From: Desulfofustis glycolicus DSM 9705
GTDB taxonomy: Bacteria; Desulfobacterota; Desulfobulbia; Desulfobulbales; Desulfocapsaceae
Assembly (NCBI RefSeq): GCF_900130015.1
Contig: NZ_FQXS01000001.1
Coordinates: 416,053-480,052, forward strand
Direction of reading: 5' to 3'
Length of the DNA stretch: 64,000 bases
Shown here: piece after piece, positions 55,389 through 62,990 of the stretch
Numbering within the stretch: the first letter of the stretch is position 1
How the letters are laid out: each line of letters opens with the position of its first letter
Made by a program: the position numbers and the translations under genes
Notes under the pieces: generated by a model
The model's database searches: none
Told to the model about the DNA's origin: nothing
What the model saw: the letters and a program-made list of their open reading frames with translations, nothing else

Positions 55389-56504
55389 TCAGGAAAGAAA
55401 CGTATCAACCGGCGTATAATCAAGGCCGAATGCTTCGGCAACCGCTTGATAGGTCACCGCTCCGTGAATCACATTCGCTCCCAGTTTGATCTCTTCATTT
55501 TCCTGCATCGCCTTTTTCCAGCCCTTGTTGGCTATCTGCACGGCATAGGGCAGGGTGGCATTGGTCAGGGCAATGGTCGAGGTACGGGCAACCGCTCCCG
55601 GCATGTTGGCGACGCAGTAGTGAAGCACGCCATCAACGAAAAAAGTGGGGTCTGCGTGCGTCGTGGCCTTCGATGTCTCGGCACAGCCCCCCTGATCGAT
55701 AGCCACGTCGACGATGACCGAGCCCTTTTTCATATCGGGCAGCATATCCCGGGTGATCAGTTTCGGAGCTTTTGCGCCGGGAATCAGGACCGCACCGATA
55801 ACCAGGTCGGCTTTCCTCACGTATTCACGCAGAAGAGCCGGGTTGGACATAACCGGGATACAATTAGCCGGCATAATCTCATCCAGATAGGCGAGCCGCT
55901 CCAGATTGGTATCCAGGATGTAGACCATGGCGCCGAGCCCGCAGGCCATTTTCGCGGCATTGTAACCGACGACACCGCCGCCGATAACCACCACCGTCGC
56001 CGGCGCAACCCCTTTGACACCTCCGAGCAATACCCCGATCCCGCCCTGGGGCATTTCCAGGCAGTGAGCGCCGACCTGCGCCGCCATCCGGCCGGCGACT
56101 TCGCTCATCGGTACGAGCAGGGGCAGGGAGCCGTTTTTCTTTTCGATGGTCTCATAGGCAATATTGACCGACTTTGCTTTGATCAGCGCTGTGGTCTGCT
56201 GCTCATCGGCGGCCAAATGCAAGTAAGTGAAAATAATTTGATCTTCACGAATCAAGTCGTATTCAGACGGTTGCGGTTCCTTGACGTGCATGACCATGTC
56301 GCAGGCGCCATACACCTCAGCCGGCGTACCGGCAATGGTGGCGCCAGCGGCCCGATACTCGTCATCCTGAAAGCCTGCACCAACGCCGGCCCCGGACTCC
56401 ACGAGAACCTGATGGCCGTTGGCGATCATGGTGGCAACACCGGTGGGGACCATGCACACACGCTTTTCCATTACCTTGATCTCTTTTAATATTCCAACTT
56501 TCAC
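55389..56504 (-). CDS. ald: Alanine dehydrogenase
   Basis: A 371-residue NAD+-dependent enzyme that turns alanine into pyruvate and ammonia. MKVGILKEIKVMEKRVCMVP is the family start and VVVIGGGVVGYNAAKMACGLGA the NAD-binding Rossmann loop. AGGTTACC precedes the start. Between tpa and the gntR gene it regenerates the pyruvate that Tpa consumes and releases ammonia, which is the classic taurine arrangement. Confidence 0.95.
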   Translation of the reverse strand: MKVGILKEIKVMEKRVCMVPTGVATMIANGHQVLVESGAGVGAGFQDDEYRAAGATIAGTPAEVYGACDMVMHVKEPQPSEYDLIREDQIIFTYLHLAADEQQTTALIKAKSVNIAYETIEKKNGSLPLLVPMSEVAGRMAAQVGAHCLEMPQGGIGVLLGGVKGVAPATVVVIGGGVVGYNAAKMACGLGAMVYILDTNLERLAYLDEIMPANCIPVMSNPALLREYVRKADLVIGAVLIPGAKAPKLITRDMLPDMKKGSVIVDVAIDQGGCAETSKATTHADPTFFVDGVLHYCVANMPGAVARTSTIALTNATLPYAVQIANKGWKKAMQENEEIKLGANVIHGAVTYQAVAEAFGLDYTPVDTFLS

Positions 56505-56540
56505 AGGTAACCTCCGTAGACGTAGATTATGACAAACGGA

Positions 56541-56584
56541 TCAGGGGCATCCCGCTGGCTTAAACCCCGACGGGATGCTCCTGA
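56541..56584. terminator. Hairpin between tpa and ald
   Basis: TCAGGGGCATCCCG and CGGGATGCTCCTGA are 14-base arms with one mismatch and a 16-base loop. It lies just after the tpa stop. There is no strong U-run, so it may attenuate or protect mRNA rather than end transcription. Confidence 0.5.
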
Positions 56585-56612
56585 TGAACTCCAAATAAAT
56601 GTGATGCAGCAA

Positions 56613-58007
56613 CTAGATACCGATCTCTGCCGCTTTCCGCACCGCGTCGACCAAGCGGTCGATCTGCTCCTTGGTGACAATCAGAGCCGGAGCGAAATTC
56701 ATGACCGTGTTGAGCCCGGTAATACTGACGTTGGTCCGACCGACAATGACGCTCTGGGCAAATACGTTGCCGACGATTTTGGCCATCTCCGCTTCGGAAA
56801 CCGGCTCCTTGGTGACTTTGTCACGCACGAACTCGACACCGCAGAACAGGCCGACACCACGGACATCGCCGACTATCGGCAAATCGAGCAGCTCTTTCAG
56901 TCGATCAAGCAGGTAGACGCCCATTTCCCGTGAACGCTCCACCAGGTTCTCTTCCTCAATGATTCTCGTGGTTTCCAGGGCAGCCGCCATCGGCCCGGCA
57001 CACCCGCCATAGGTGCTGATATCACGGAAAAAGTTCAGACGAGTCTGGGGATCGGCCGGATCGTTGACGAACAAGTCGTAAATGCATTGTTTGACCACCA
57101 CGGCCGAAAGTGGCTCATAGGAACTGGCCAACCCCTTGGCCATGGTCACGATATCGGGATCTACATCATAGTGCTCGTGTCCCCAGAACTTTCCGGAACG
57201 GCCGAAGCCGCAAACGACCTCGTCCATAATCAACCACACATCATATTTCCGGCAGATCTCCTGGACGATCGGGAAATACTCAGGAACCGGCGTGAGAATA
57301 CCGCCACCGGCGGTAATTGGTTCGACAATCAGGCCCCCCACGGTTTCCGGGCCTTCCTTTTGGATGATATCATCTATAACTCGGGCACATTCGATATTGC
57401 ACCCCGGGTAAGACTTGTCGAACGGACAACGGTAGCAGCAGCAGTGGGGAAATTCGACAAACCCTTCAACAAGCGGCTCGAAATCTTTTTTCCGCTCGCT
57501 CTGGCCCGAAGCGCTCATCGCTCCAATGGTAGTCCCGTGATAATCCCGGTCACGGTAAAGAATCTTGATCTTCCCTTTGCGTTCCGGAACGAAACGGGAT
57601 GCCTGGCGCAGCAGCTTGAACGCCTTTTCGTTGGCTTCCGAGCCGCTGTTGGAAAAATAGACCTTTCCCATCCTGGGTAGCTTCTCGAGCAGCTTCTGGG
57701 CAAACTTGATGGCCGGGACATTGCCGTAAACACCGGCAAAATAGGGCATTTCCTTCAACTGCTCGTACACGGCCCTGGCCACCGACTCCCGTCCATAACC
57801 GACGACCACACTCCAGACACCACCCGAGGTGAAATCGAGAAACTCCCGCCCTCTGATATCGGTAACCACCAGTCCTTCGGCCTTGACCGGGATGAGCTGT
57901 TCTGCGGCCTCAAAGACCTTGTGCGGCTTGAGATGGTGCCACAAGAAGTCTTTATCGCCTTTCACAATCTCTTCGGTTTCGTATTCAAGCACCTTCATTT
58001 TTCCCAT
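56613..58007 (-). CDS. tpa: Taurine--pyruvate aminotransferase (class III)
   Basis: A 464-residue PLP enzyme. The PLP lysine lies in VTMAKGLASSYEPL; IMDEVVCGFGRSGK and GDVRGVGLFCGVEF are typical. Context defines it: xsc lies upstream and ald downstream in one operon. It converts taurine and pyruvate to sulfoacetaldehyde and alanine. The ATG at 58007 is chosen because AGGGG lies 8 bases upstream; a GTG three codons earlier touches that ribosome site. It may also take 2-aminoethylphosphonate, given phnX in the operon (inference). Confidence 0.88.
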   Translation of the reverse strand: MGKMKVLEYETEEIVKGDKDFLWHHLKPHKVFEAAEQLIPVKAEGLVVTDIRGREFLDFTSGGVWSVVVGYGRESVARAVYEQLKEMPYFAGVYGNVPAIKFAQKLLEKLPRMGKVYFSNSGSEANEKAFKLLRQASRFVPERKGKIKILYRDRDYHGTTIGAMSASGQSERKKDFEPLVEGFVEFPHCCCYRCPFDKSYPGCNIECARVIDDIIQKEGPETVGGLIVEPITAGGGILTPVPEYFPIVQEICRKYDVWLIMDEVVCGFGRSGKFWGHEHYDVDPDIVTMAKGLASSYEPLSAVVVKQCIYDLFVNDPADPQTRLNFFRDISTYGGCAGPMAAALETTRIIEEENLVERSREMGVYLLDRLKELLDLPIVGDVRGVGLFCGVEFVRDKVTKEPVSEAEMAKIVGNVFAQSVIVGRTNVSITGLNTVMNFAPALIVTKEQIDRLVDAVRKAAEIGI

Positions 58008-58117
58008 GACACTCACCCCTTGTTATTATTGGCACGCTTGGGTATCGAATCGTTCGGCGCCTCATTATCCACTGCCAGGGCGCCGAACGAGTTCACCTCA
58101 AGACAACCACATTCTTT

Positions 58118-59905
58118 CTAGGCCCCTTTTTGCGGACGCATATCTTTCGGGTCGATCCCGGCAACAGGTACCGGCGCCTTCATGGCATCGCGCCGGAACG
58201 GCTCACCGAGTTCCTGGTTGACCAGTACCTCGATAAAGGTGGTCTTACCGTCTTCCATCTGTCCCTTGATTGCCGCGTTGAGTTGCGACGTCAACTCTTC
58301 CATCGACGTGGCCTGGACCCCTTCGAGGCCGCAGGCACGGGCAATCGCAGCATAGGAGACATCGGTATCGAGTTCGGTACCGACGAAATTGTCGGCATAC
58401 CAAAGCGTCGTGTTCCGCTTTTCAGCACCCCACTGATAATTCCTGAAGATCAGCATGGTGATCGGCGGCCAGTTGTTGCGGCCACAGACGGTCATCTCGT
58501 TCATGGAAATGCCGAAGGCGCCATCTCCGGCCATTCCGACGACCGGCACATCCGGCCTGGCGATCTTGGCGCCGAGAATTGCAGGAAAGCCATAGCCGCA
58601 TGGCCCGAACAGACCCGGGGCGAGATACTTGCGTCCCTCTTCAAAGGTCGGGTAGGCATTGCCGATGGCGCAGTTATTGCCGATATCGGAGGAAATGACG
58701 GCCTCTTTCGGAAGCGCTGCCATAATGGCGTTCCAGGCCATGCGGGGGGACATTTTCTTCGGTTCGCGGCTTCGGGCCCGCTCATTCCATGTGGTACCTG
58801 GATCATCGGCTTCATGGATCAGGGTTTTCAGTTCTTCAGCCCACGTCGCCTTGGTTTTGGCAATCAGGGCCTTGCGCTCGGCACGGTCGTTATCACCGGC
58901 CGTAGCCGACAACTTGCCAAGGATGCCGTTTGCCACCTTCTTGGCATCACCGACGATGCCGACCGTTACCGGCTTGGTCAGGCCGATCCGGTCGGGATTG
59001 ATATCGACCTGGATAATGGCTGCATCCTGCGGCCAGTAATCGATACCATAGCCTGGCAGCGTGGAGAACGGATTGAGCCGTGTACCGAGGGCAAGCACCA
59101 CATCGGCCTTGGCGATCATTTCCATGCCTGCCTTGGAACCGTTATAGCCGAGCGGTCCGGCAAACAGAGGGTGACTGCCCGGAAAGGCGTCATTGTGCTG
59201 ATACCCGCAGCATACCGGAGCATCGAGGCGCTCGGCCAGAGCCATCGAGTCTTTGATGCCGTTGCCGATAACCACCCCGGCGCCGTTGAGAATAACCGGA
59301 AATTTAGCATTGGACAGCAATTCTGCGGCGCGGGCGAGGGCGTCGTCCCCTCCACCGGGGCGTTCGAATTCGATAATAGCCGGCAACTCGATTTCGATTA
59401 CCTGCGTCCAGAAATCACGGGGCACGTTGATCTGCGCCGGCGCCGAGGCACGCTTGGCCTTCATGATGACGCGGTTGAGCACTTCGGCAATACGTGCCGG
59501 TGTGCGCACTTCTTCCTGATAGGCAACCATATCCTTGAAAACCGCAAGCTGCTCGACTTCCTGAAAACCGCCCTGGCCAATGGTCGCATTGGCGGCCTGC
59601 GGGGTCACCAGCAGCAGCGGGGTATGATTCCAGTATGCGGTCTTGACCGGTGTAACAAAGTTGGTGATGCCGGGGCCATTCTGCGCGACGATCATTGACA
59701 TCTTACCCGATACCCGGGTGAAACCATCGGCCATCATGCCGGCATTGCCTTCATGGCCGCAGTCCCAAAACGTGATACCGCCCTTGGGAAAGAGATCTGA
59801 AATCGGCATCATCGCCGAGCCGATGATCCCGAAGGCATGCTCGATGCCATGCATCTGCAGGACTTTGATGAACGCCTCTTCGGTTGTCATTTTCATTTTG
59901 CCCAT
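58118..59905 (-). CDS. xsc: Sulfoacetaldehyde acetyltransferase
   Basis: A 595-residue ThDP-dependent enzyme, the usual Xsc length. The N-terminal domain has the catalytic glutamate in GHEGNAGMMADGF. The ThDP/Mg motif is GDGAFGISMNE with the Asn following about 30 residues later (FRNYQWG). It cleaves sulfoacetaldehyde with phosphate to acetyl phosphate and sulfite, the terminal step in taurine desulfonation. GAGGAGG precedes the ATG at 59905. It is the first gene of the operon with tpa, ald, gntR and phnX, from a promoter near 60128 that carries the shared operator. Acetolactate-synthase-like proteins look alike; the length and operon make Xsc secure. Confidence 0.95.
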   Translation of the reverse strand: MGKMKMTTEEAFIKVLQMHGIEHAFGIIGSAMMPISDLFPKGGITFWDCGHEGNAGMMADGFTRVSGKMSMIVAQNGPGITNFVTPVKTAYWNHTPLLLVTPQAANATIGQGGFQEVEQLAVFKDMVAYQEEVRTPARIAEVLNRVIMKAKRASAPAQINVPRDFWTQVIEIELPAIIEFERPGGGDDALARAAELLSNAKFPVILNGAGVVIGNGIKDSMALAERLDAPVCCGYQHNDAFPGSHPLFAGPLGYNGSKAGMEMIAKADVVLALGTRLNPFSTLPGYGIDYWPQDAAIIQVDINPDRIGLTKPVTVGIVGDAKKVANGILGKLSATAGDNDRAERKALIAKTKATWAEELKTLIHEADDPGTTWNERARSREPKKMSPRMAWNAIMAALPKEAVISSDIGNNCAIGNAYPTFEEGRKYLAPGLFGPCGYGFPAILGAKIARPDVPVVGMAGDGAFGISMNEMTVCGRNNWPPITMLIFRNYQWGAEKRNTTLWYADNFVGTELDTDVSYAAIARACGLEGVQATSMEELTSQLNAAIKGQMEDGKTTFIEVLVNQELGEPFRRDAMKAPVPVAGIDPKDMRPQKGA

Positions 59906-60098
59906 ATCAACCTCCTCTGAGATATGATGTTTGTTTCTCCGATTACCTGTCGACAACGATCGGAGAATTATCTGTCCGTGCTCCGCTCCGGCCAAACCTC
60001 GCTTCGTTGAAACATTTCCTCTTGCCGGCACTCTGTATCAGCCCGAGAACGCGGTGACAAAAGGAAAAAATGAGGAGTTTAAAACTCCCCTATACTCA

Positions 60099-60128
60099 CT
60101 GATACATCAGACACCACGACATTGTCAA
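60099..60128 (-). promoter_or_regulatory. xsc promoter with regulon operator, site 2
   Basis: On the minus strand TTGACA (60128-60123) is followed by GTGTCTGATGTATCAG, with the palindrome CTGATGTATCAG (60110-60099) over the -10 region. It matches site 1 at 47941 in 14 of 15 bases of GTGTCTGATATATCA. It lies about 200 bases upstream of xsc. Confidence 0.65.
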
Positions 60129-60144
60129 TACAAATTTGTTCCTC

Positions 60145-60175
60145 TTTCTTCGTTAGCTGACAGCCAACGAAGAAA
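60145..60175. promoter_or_regulatory. Long palindrome upstream of the xsc promoter
   Basis: TTTCTTCGTT-A-GCTG-A-CAGC-C-AACGAAGAAA is an inverted repeat of 14 pairs around one base with a single internal mismatch. It lies 17 bases upstream of the xsc -35 element, a usual activator position. The remainder of 60176-60459 shows no ORF I can support. Confidence 0.5.
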
Positions 60176-60459
60176 AGGCTCTCGCATTGTTAGGAAAATT
60201 CATCGGCTTAGCGTCTGTCACCTGTAAAAGGAAAAATCATTGCCAGGACGTTGCTTTCATAATCCCGATTCATCCGGCCGCCTTTTTTGGAGGGGAACCG
60301 AATCGGAGTTTGAGGAAAATGTGAGATAAGCAGACTGCACGACTTGACGCACACCACTGTAGCTGCGTCGCAGTTGCGCTGTCCTGTTACAAGAGGAACC
60401 AACATAAGGAGTTCCCCGGATTGTCGACGTTGAGCCACCGCGACGAAAAAGAAGACAGC

Positions 60460-60495
60460 TTGACAGAAGACTGGCGTCTAATATATCATACATCA
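60460..60495 (+). promoter_or_regulatory. Promoter with regulon operator, site 3
   Basis: TTGACA (60460-60465), 16 bases, then TATATC (60482-60487), overlapped by GCGTCTAATATATCATAC. This resembles sites 1 and 2 in both sequence and position relative to the -35. It drives the small ORF at 60558 and the glutamate-synthase-like gene at 60782. Confidence 0.55.
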
Positions 60496-60557
60496 GCCTT
60501 CTACCAAGGTCTCTTCAACCGTTGTTATGCAGCAATCTATCATTCGAGGATGTAGCC

Positions 60558-60689
60558 ATGAATTCTTCCCGACTCAGTATGAAATTCCCTTCCCAGAAAG
60601 ACATGATTGCCGCCGGCGTTACCTATATGAAGCGCTACATAGATGCTATGGACGAGACTTTCCCCTTGCCGGAAAAGACGACTAGGTAA
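60558..60689 (+). CDS. 43-residue ORF upstream of the glutamate-synthase-like gene
   Basis: MNSSRLSMKFPSQKDMIAAG begins a 43-codon ORF ending LPEKTTR. GAGGA lies 8 bases upstream of the ATG. It is the first ORF after promoter site 3 and is 92 bases before the 60782 gene. It has no membrane segment or known motif. It may be a leader peptide, a small partner protein, or the 5' stub of a deleted gene. Confidence 0.4.
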   Translation: MNSSRLSMKFPSQKDMIAAGVTYMKRYIDAMDETFPLPEKTTR

Positions 60690-60781
60690 TGGGCGAATAC
60701 TGTGTGACATTTTTGATTCAATTCAGGAAGGCTTGCTGGAAACCGTTTGCTTAACGAAAAATATAATGGAAGGGTTATGTT

Positions 60782-62305
60782 ATGTCATACTCACCATCTT
60801 TGAGTTCCGGTTTTACCTCTGCAACTAATCGGAGTCGCTTTATATCACCGCAGTCTGGCATGTGTTCCTTTTGTACGGAAGATTGCACCGGTACTTGTGA
60901 ACTGGCACAGGCTGCGGTTTTGGGATCAAAAACCGTTTATCCCATGACCACCGGAACCAATCAGATTGCATCGGAAAAAGACTATCCGATAGACTTTTCA
61001 CATTTTAACATCAACGGCCGAGTGTTTGGTGCTCAAGGCGTGAACGAAACCTCTGAAGAAGCCACCATCTTCAATGTAAACCTTGAATGCACTTACGGAA
61101 ACGTTAACCTCGTTACAATGACAATGCCGGTCATACTTCCAGCTCTGATTAAGCTCAACTGGCAGGACTATTTTGCCGGCGCTGCAATGGCCGGGGTCAC
61201 CTGTGTAATTGGTGAAGAAGCCAGAAATAATGATGCAGATCTGCAAGTAAAAAATGGGAGGGTAGTAAATTTTCCGCTATTGGGCAAGGCCCTTGAATGT
61301 TTCCGTAAATATGACCGAGGCTATGGTCAAATTGTTTTACAATCCAATATTGAAGATAATCTTATGGGGGTGCCCGAAATTGCCGTTGAGAAATATGGCG
61401 TACAGGCCATTGAAATCAAGTTTGGCCAATCGGCGAAAGGTACCCAGCCAGTCAGACGGATGAAGGATATAGAGACCGCGCGTAGAAGGCAGCAACTCGG
61501 AGATTTGGTATATCCCGACCCTCGAGACCCTGCCATAGAAAAAGCTTACAATGACGGAATCTGCCCCAATTTCAACACCTATGGCAGATTACCGTTGTGG
61601 ACTGAAGATTCCCTAAAAGAACACATCGCTAAATTAAGAAATTCAGGTGTCCTGAATGTCTATTTCAAAATGGCCGGATATGACAGGGGCGACTTAGAAC
61701 GTTTGCTGCGAATCGCCTGTGTGGAAAACATTGACATGGTTACTTTCGATGGTGCAGGCGGTGGTTCCGGTTACAGCCCCTCCAAGATGATGAACGAATG
61801 GTCTTTACCGACTGTTTGCTTGGAAGATGCTGTTGTCACTATCTGTAAAAAACTTAGAAAAGAAGGGGCTCATTTACCAGCGATAATAATGACGGGCGGC
61901 TTTGCAAGCGAAGATCAGGTCTTTAAAGGGCTGGCTTATGGCGACGGCCACATTCGTGGTATTGGCTTGTGCCGCGCGGCCATGGCTGCTGCTATGACTG
62001 GGAAGAAAATAGGTGAGCGGATTAAAAGCGGCGACGTCCCGCAACAGTATAAAGCATATGGTTCAACTGCTGAGGAAATATTTGGCGACCTGCCTGATCT
62101 GCGTGCACTGTATGGTCCCAAAGCAAATGCATTTCCTCCAGGCGCCATCGGCGTTTTCTCGTATCTTAACAAAATAGCCTTTGGTTTGAGGCATTTTGCT
62201 GCATTGAATCGTAAATTCAATTTGGCTCTTTTGGACAAAACAGATCTCATACCGCTTACCAAAGAGGCGCGATCTCTTATGAACAACGAATGGTTCATGT
62301 TTTAG
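60782..62305 (+). CDS. FMN-binding glutamate-synthase-like protein with N-terminal Cys cluster
   Basis: A 507-residue protein. Residues 26-40 hold CSFCTEDCTGTC (C28, C31, C35, C39), a possible [4Fe-4S] site; about 110-470 resemble the FMN/Fe-S synthase domain of glutamate synthase (GltB2): IKFGQSAKGTQPVR, FDGAGGGSGYSP, IIMTGGFASEDQVFKGLAYG, GIGLCRAAMAAAM. There is no amidotransferase domain, so it would use ammonia or an amine, or do other FMN chemistry. AAGGG precedes the ATG. Its promoter carries the taurine-block operator. The gene is visibly AT-richer than the xsc operon, which suggests separate acquisition. Confidence 0.78.
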   Translation: MSYSPSLSSGFTSATNRSRFISPQSGMCSFCTEDCTGTCELAQAAVLGSKTVYPMTTGTNQIASEKDYPIDFSHFNINGRVFGAQGVNETSEEATIFNVNLECTYGNVNLVTMTMPVILPALIKLNWQDYFAGAAMAGVTCVIGEEARNNDADLQVKNGRVVNFPLLGKALECFRKYDRGYGQIVLQSNIEDNLMGVPEIAVEKYGVQAIEIKFGQSAKGTQPVRRMKDIETARRRQQLGDLVYPDPRDPAIEKAYNDGICPNFNTYGRLPLWTEDSLKEHIAKLRNSGVLNVYFKMAGYDRGDLERLLRIACVENIDMVTFDGAGGGSGYSPSKMMNEWSLPTVCLEDAVVTICKKLRKEGAHLPAIIMTGGFASEDQVFKGLAYGDGHIRGIGLCRAAMAAAMTGKKIGERIKSGDVPQQYKAYGSTAEEIFGDLPDLRALYGPKANAFPPGAIGVFSYLNKIAFGLRHFAALNRKFNLALLDKTDLIPLTKEARSLMNNEWFMF

Positions 62306-62374
62306 TTGAATTACAATCCGGATGCCTAGCGGTTTTGTGCGCCGCCAAAGAGCTGAGACTGAGAAATCAACCCT

Positions 62375-62555
62375 ATCTAAATCCTGGCTGGATTCCTCTC
62401 TCATAGAGATCAGCATTGAGATGTCAAGACCTCTCATGGTTCATAGCCGTCTTCATGAAAACACCGACAGCATCCGCAATGTCGTCAAACCCCTTTTCAA
62501 CGAGCAGTTCCACTGCCAGGTCAAGTTGGGTGCACTCCTCTTTCAGATCATCGTT
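62375..62555 (-). pseudogene. Remnant of an IS256/mutator-type transposase N-terminus
   Basis: The minus strand reads LAVELLVEKGFDDIADAVGV and then MNHERS, stop, HLNADLYERG, which resembles the start of IS256-family transposases (helical segment, then ALNAEM/YER). An in-frame stop and lack of the DDE domain mark it as dead. The match is from memory of the family pattern, so it is tentative. 62556-62646 and 62306-62374 show nothing else I can support. Confidence 0.4.
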
Positions 62556-62646
62556 TCTCCTTTCTGTTTGTTCCCGAACAATTGAACACGAAAAGAATAA
62601 ACGATGGCCTACTTGTGGTTGGTCGTCAATAGTGGGCACAAACCCC

Positions 62647-62990
62647 CTACGTAGCTTTTTGCATTTGGTAAAACCGGCATTCATAGGTGGCCGATGAAAG
62701 ATAACCAAGTTTCTTCTGCTTTCTCTGACGGTTGTAAAGGATTTCAATGTACTCCTGGATATCACACTTCGCCTCCTGCCTAATCTGGTAATGCCGGTGG
62801 AAAAATCAGCTCGGTTTTCAGGATGCCCGAGAAGCTTTCAATAGGGGCGCTGTTGTAACAATCGCCACAGCGGCTCGCGGACCAAATTCCTTGTTTATTC
62901 AGTTGCTCTCATGGCGTAGCCGACGACTTCGCCGGACAGGTATCCTTGTGGCCGGCAAGGTAAAGCCACCCCTCATTGGCGGGAATGTAG
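62647..62990 (-). pseudogene. IS3-family transposase (OrfB) C-terminal remnant
   Basis: Minus-strand fragments in different frames read YIPANEGWLYLAG, GEVVGYAMR, QLNKQGIWSASRCGDCYNSA, SGILKTELIF, HYQIRQEAKCDIQEYIEI and LYNRQRKQKKLGYLSSATYE, ending with a stop at 62647. These are the successive catalytic-domain blocks of IS3-type transposases. At least two frameshifts separate them. The 5' half is missing because a group II intron starts at about 62990. Confidence 0.85.

Noticed and set aside
58130..59698. 522-codon ORF antisense to xsc
   Set aside because: Mirror of GC-rich codon usage in a strongly supported gene; no ribosome site, no recognisable protein pattern. The same applies to the long antisense ORFs at 34190-35548, 46308-47753, 55446-56489 and 5332-6201.
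60208..60438. Minus-strand ORF of 76 codons upstream of xsc
   Set aside because: It runs across intergenic DNA with no ribosome site and unlike-protein composition; the region is better explained as promoter DNA.
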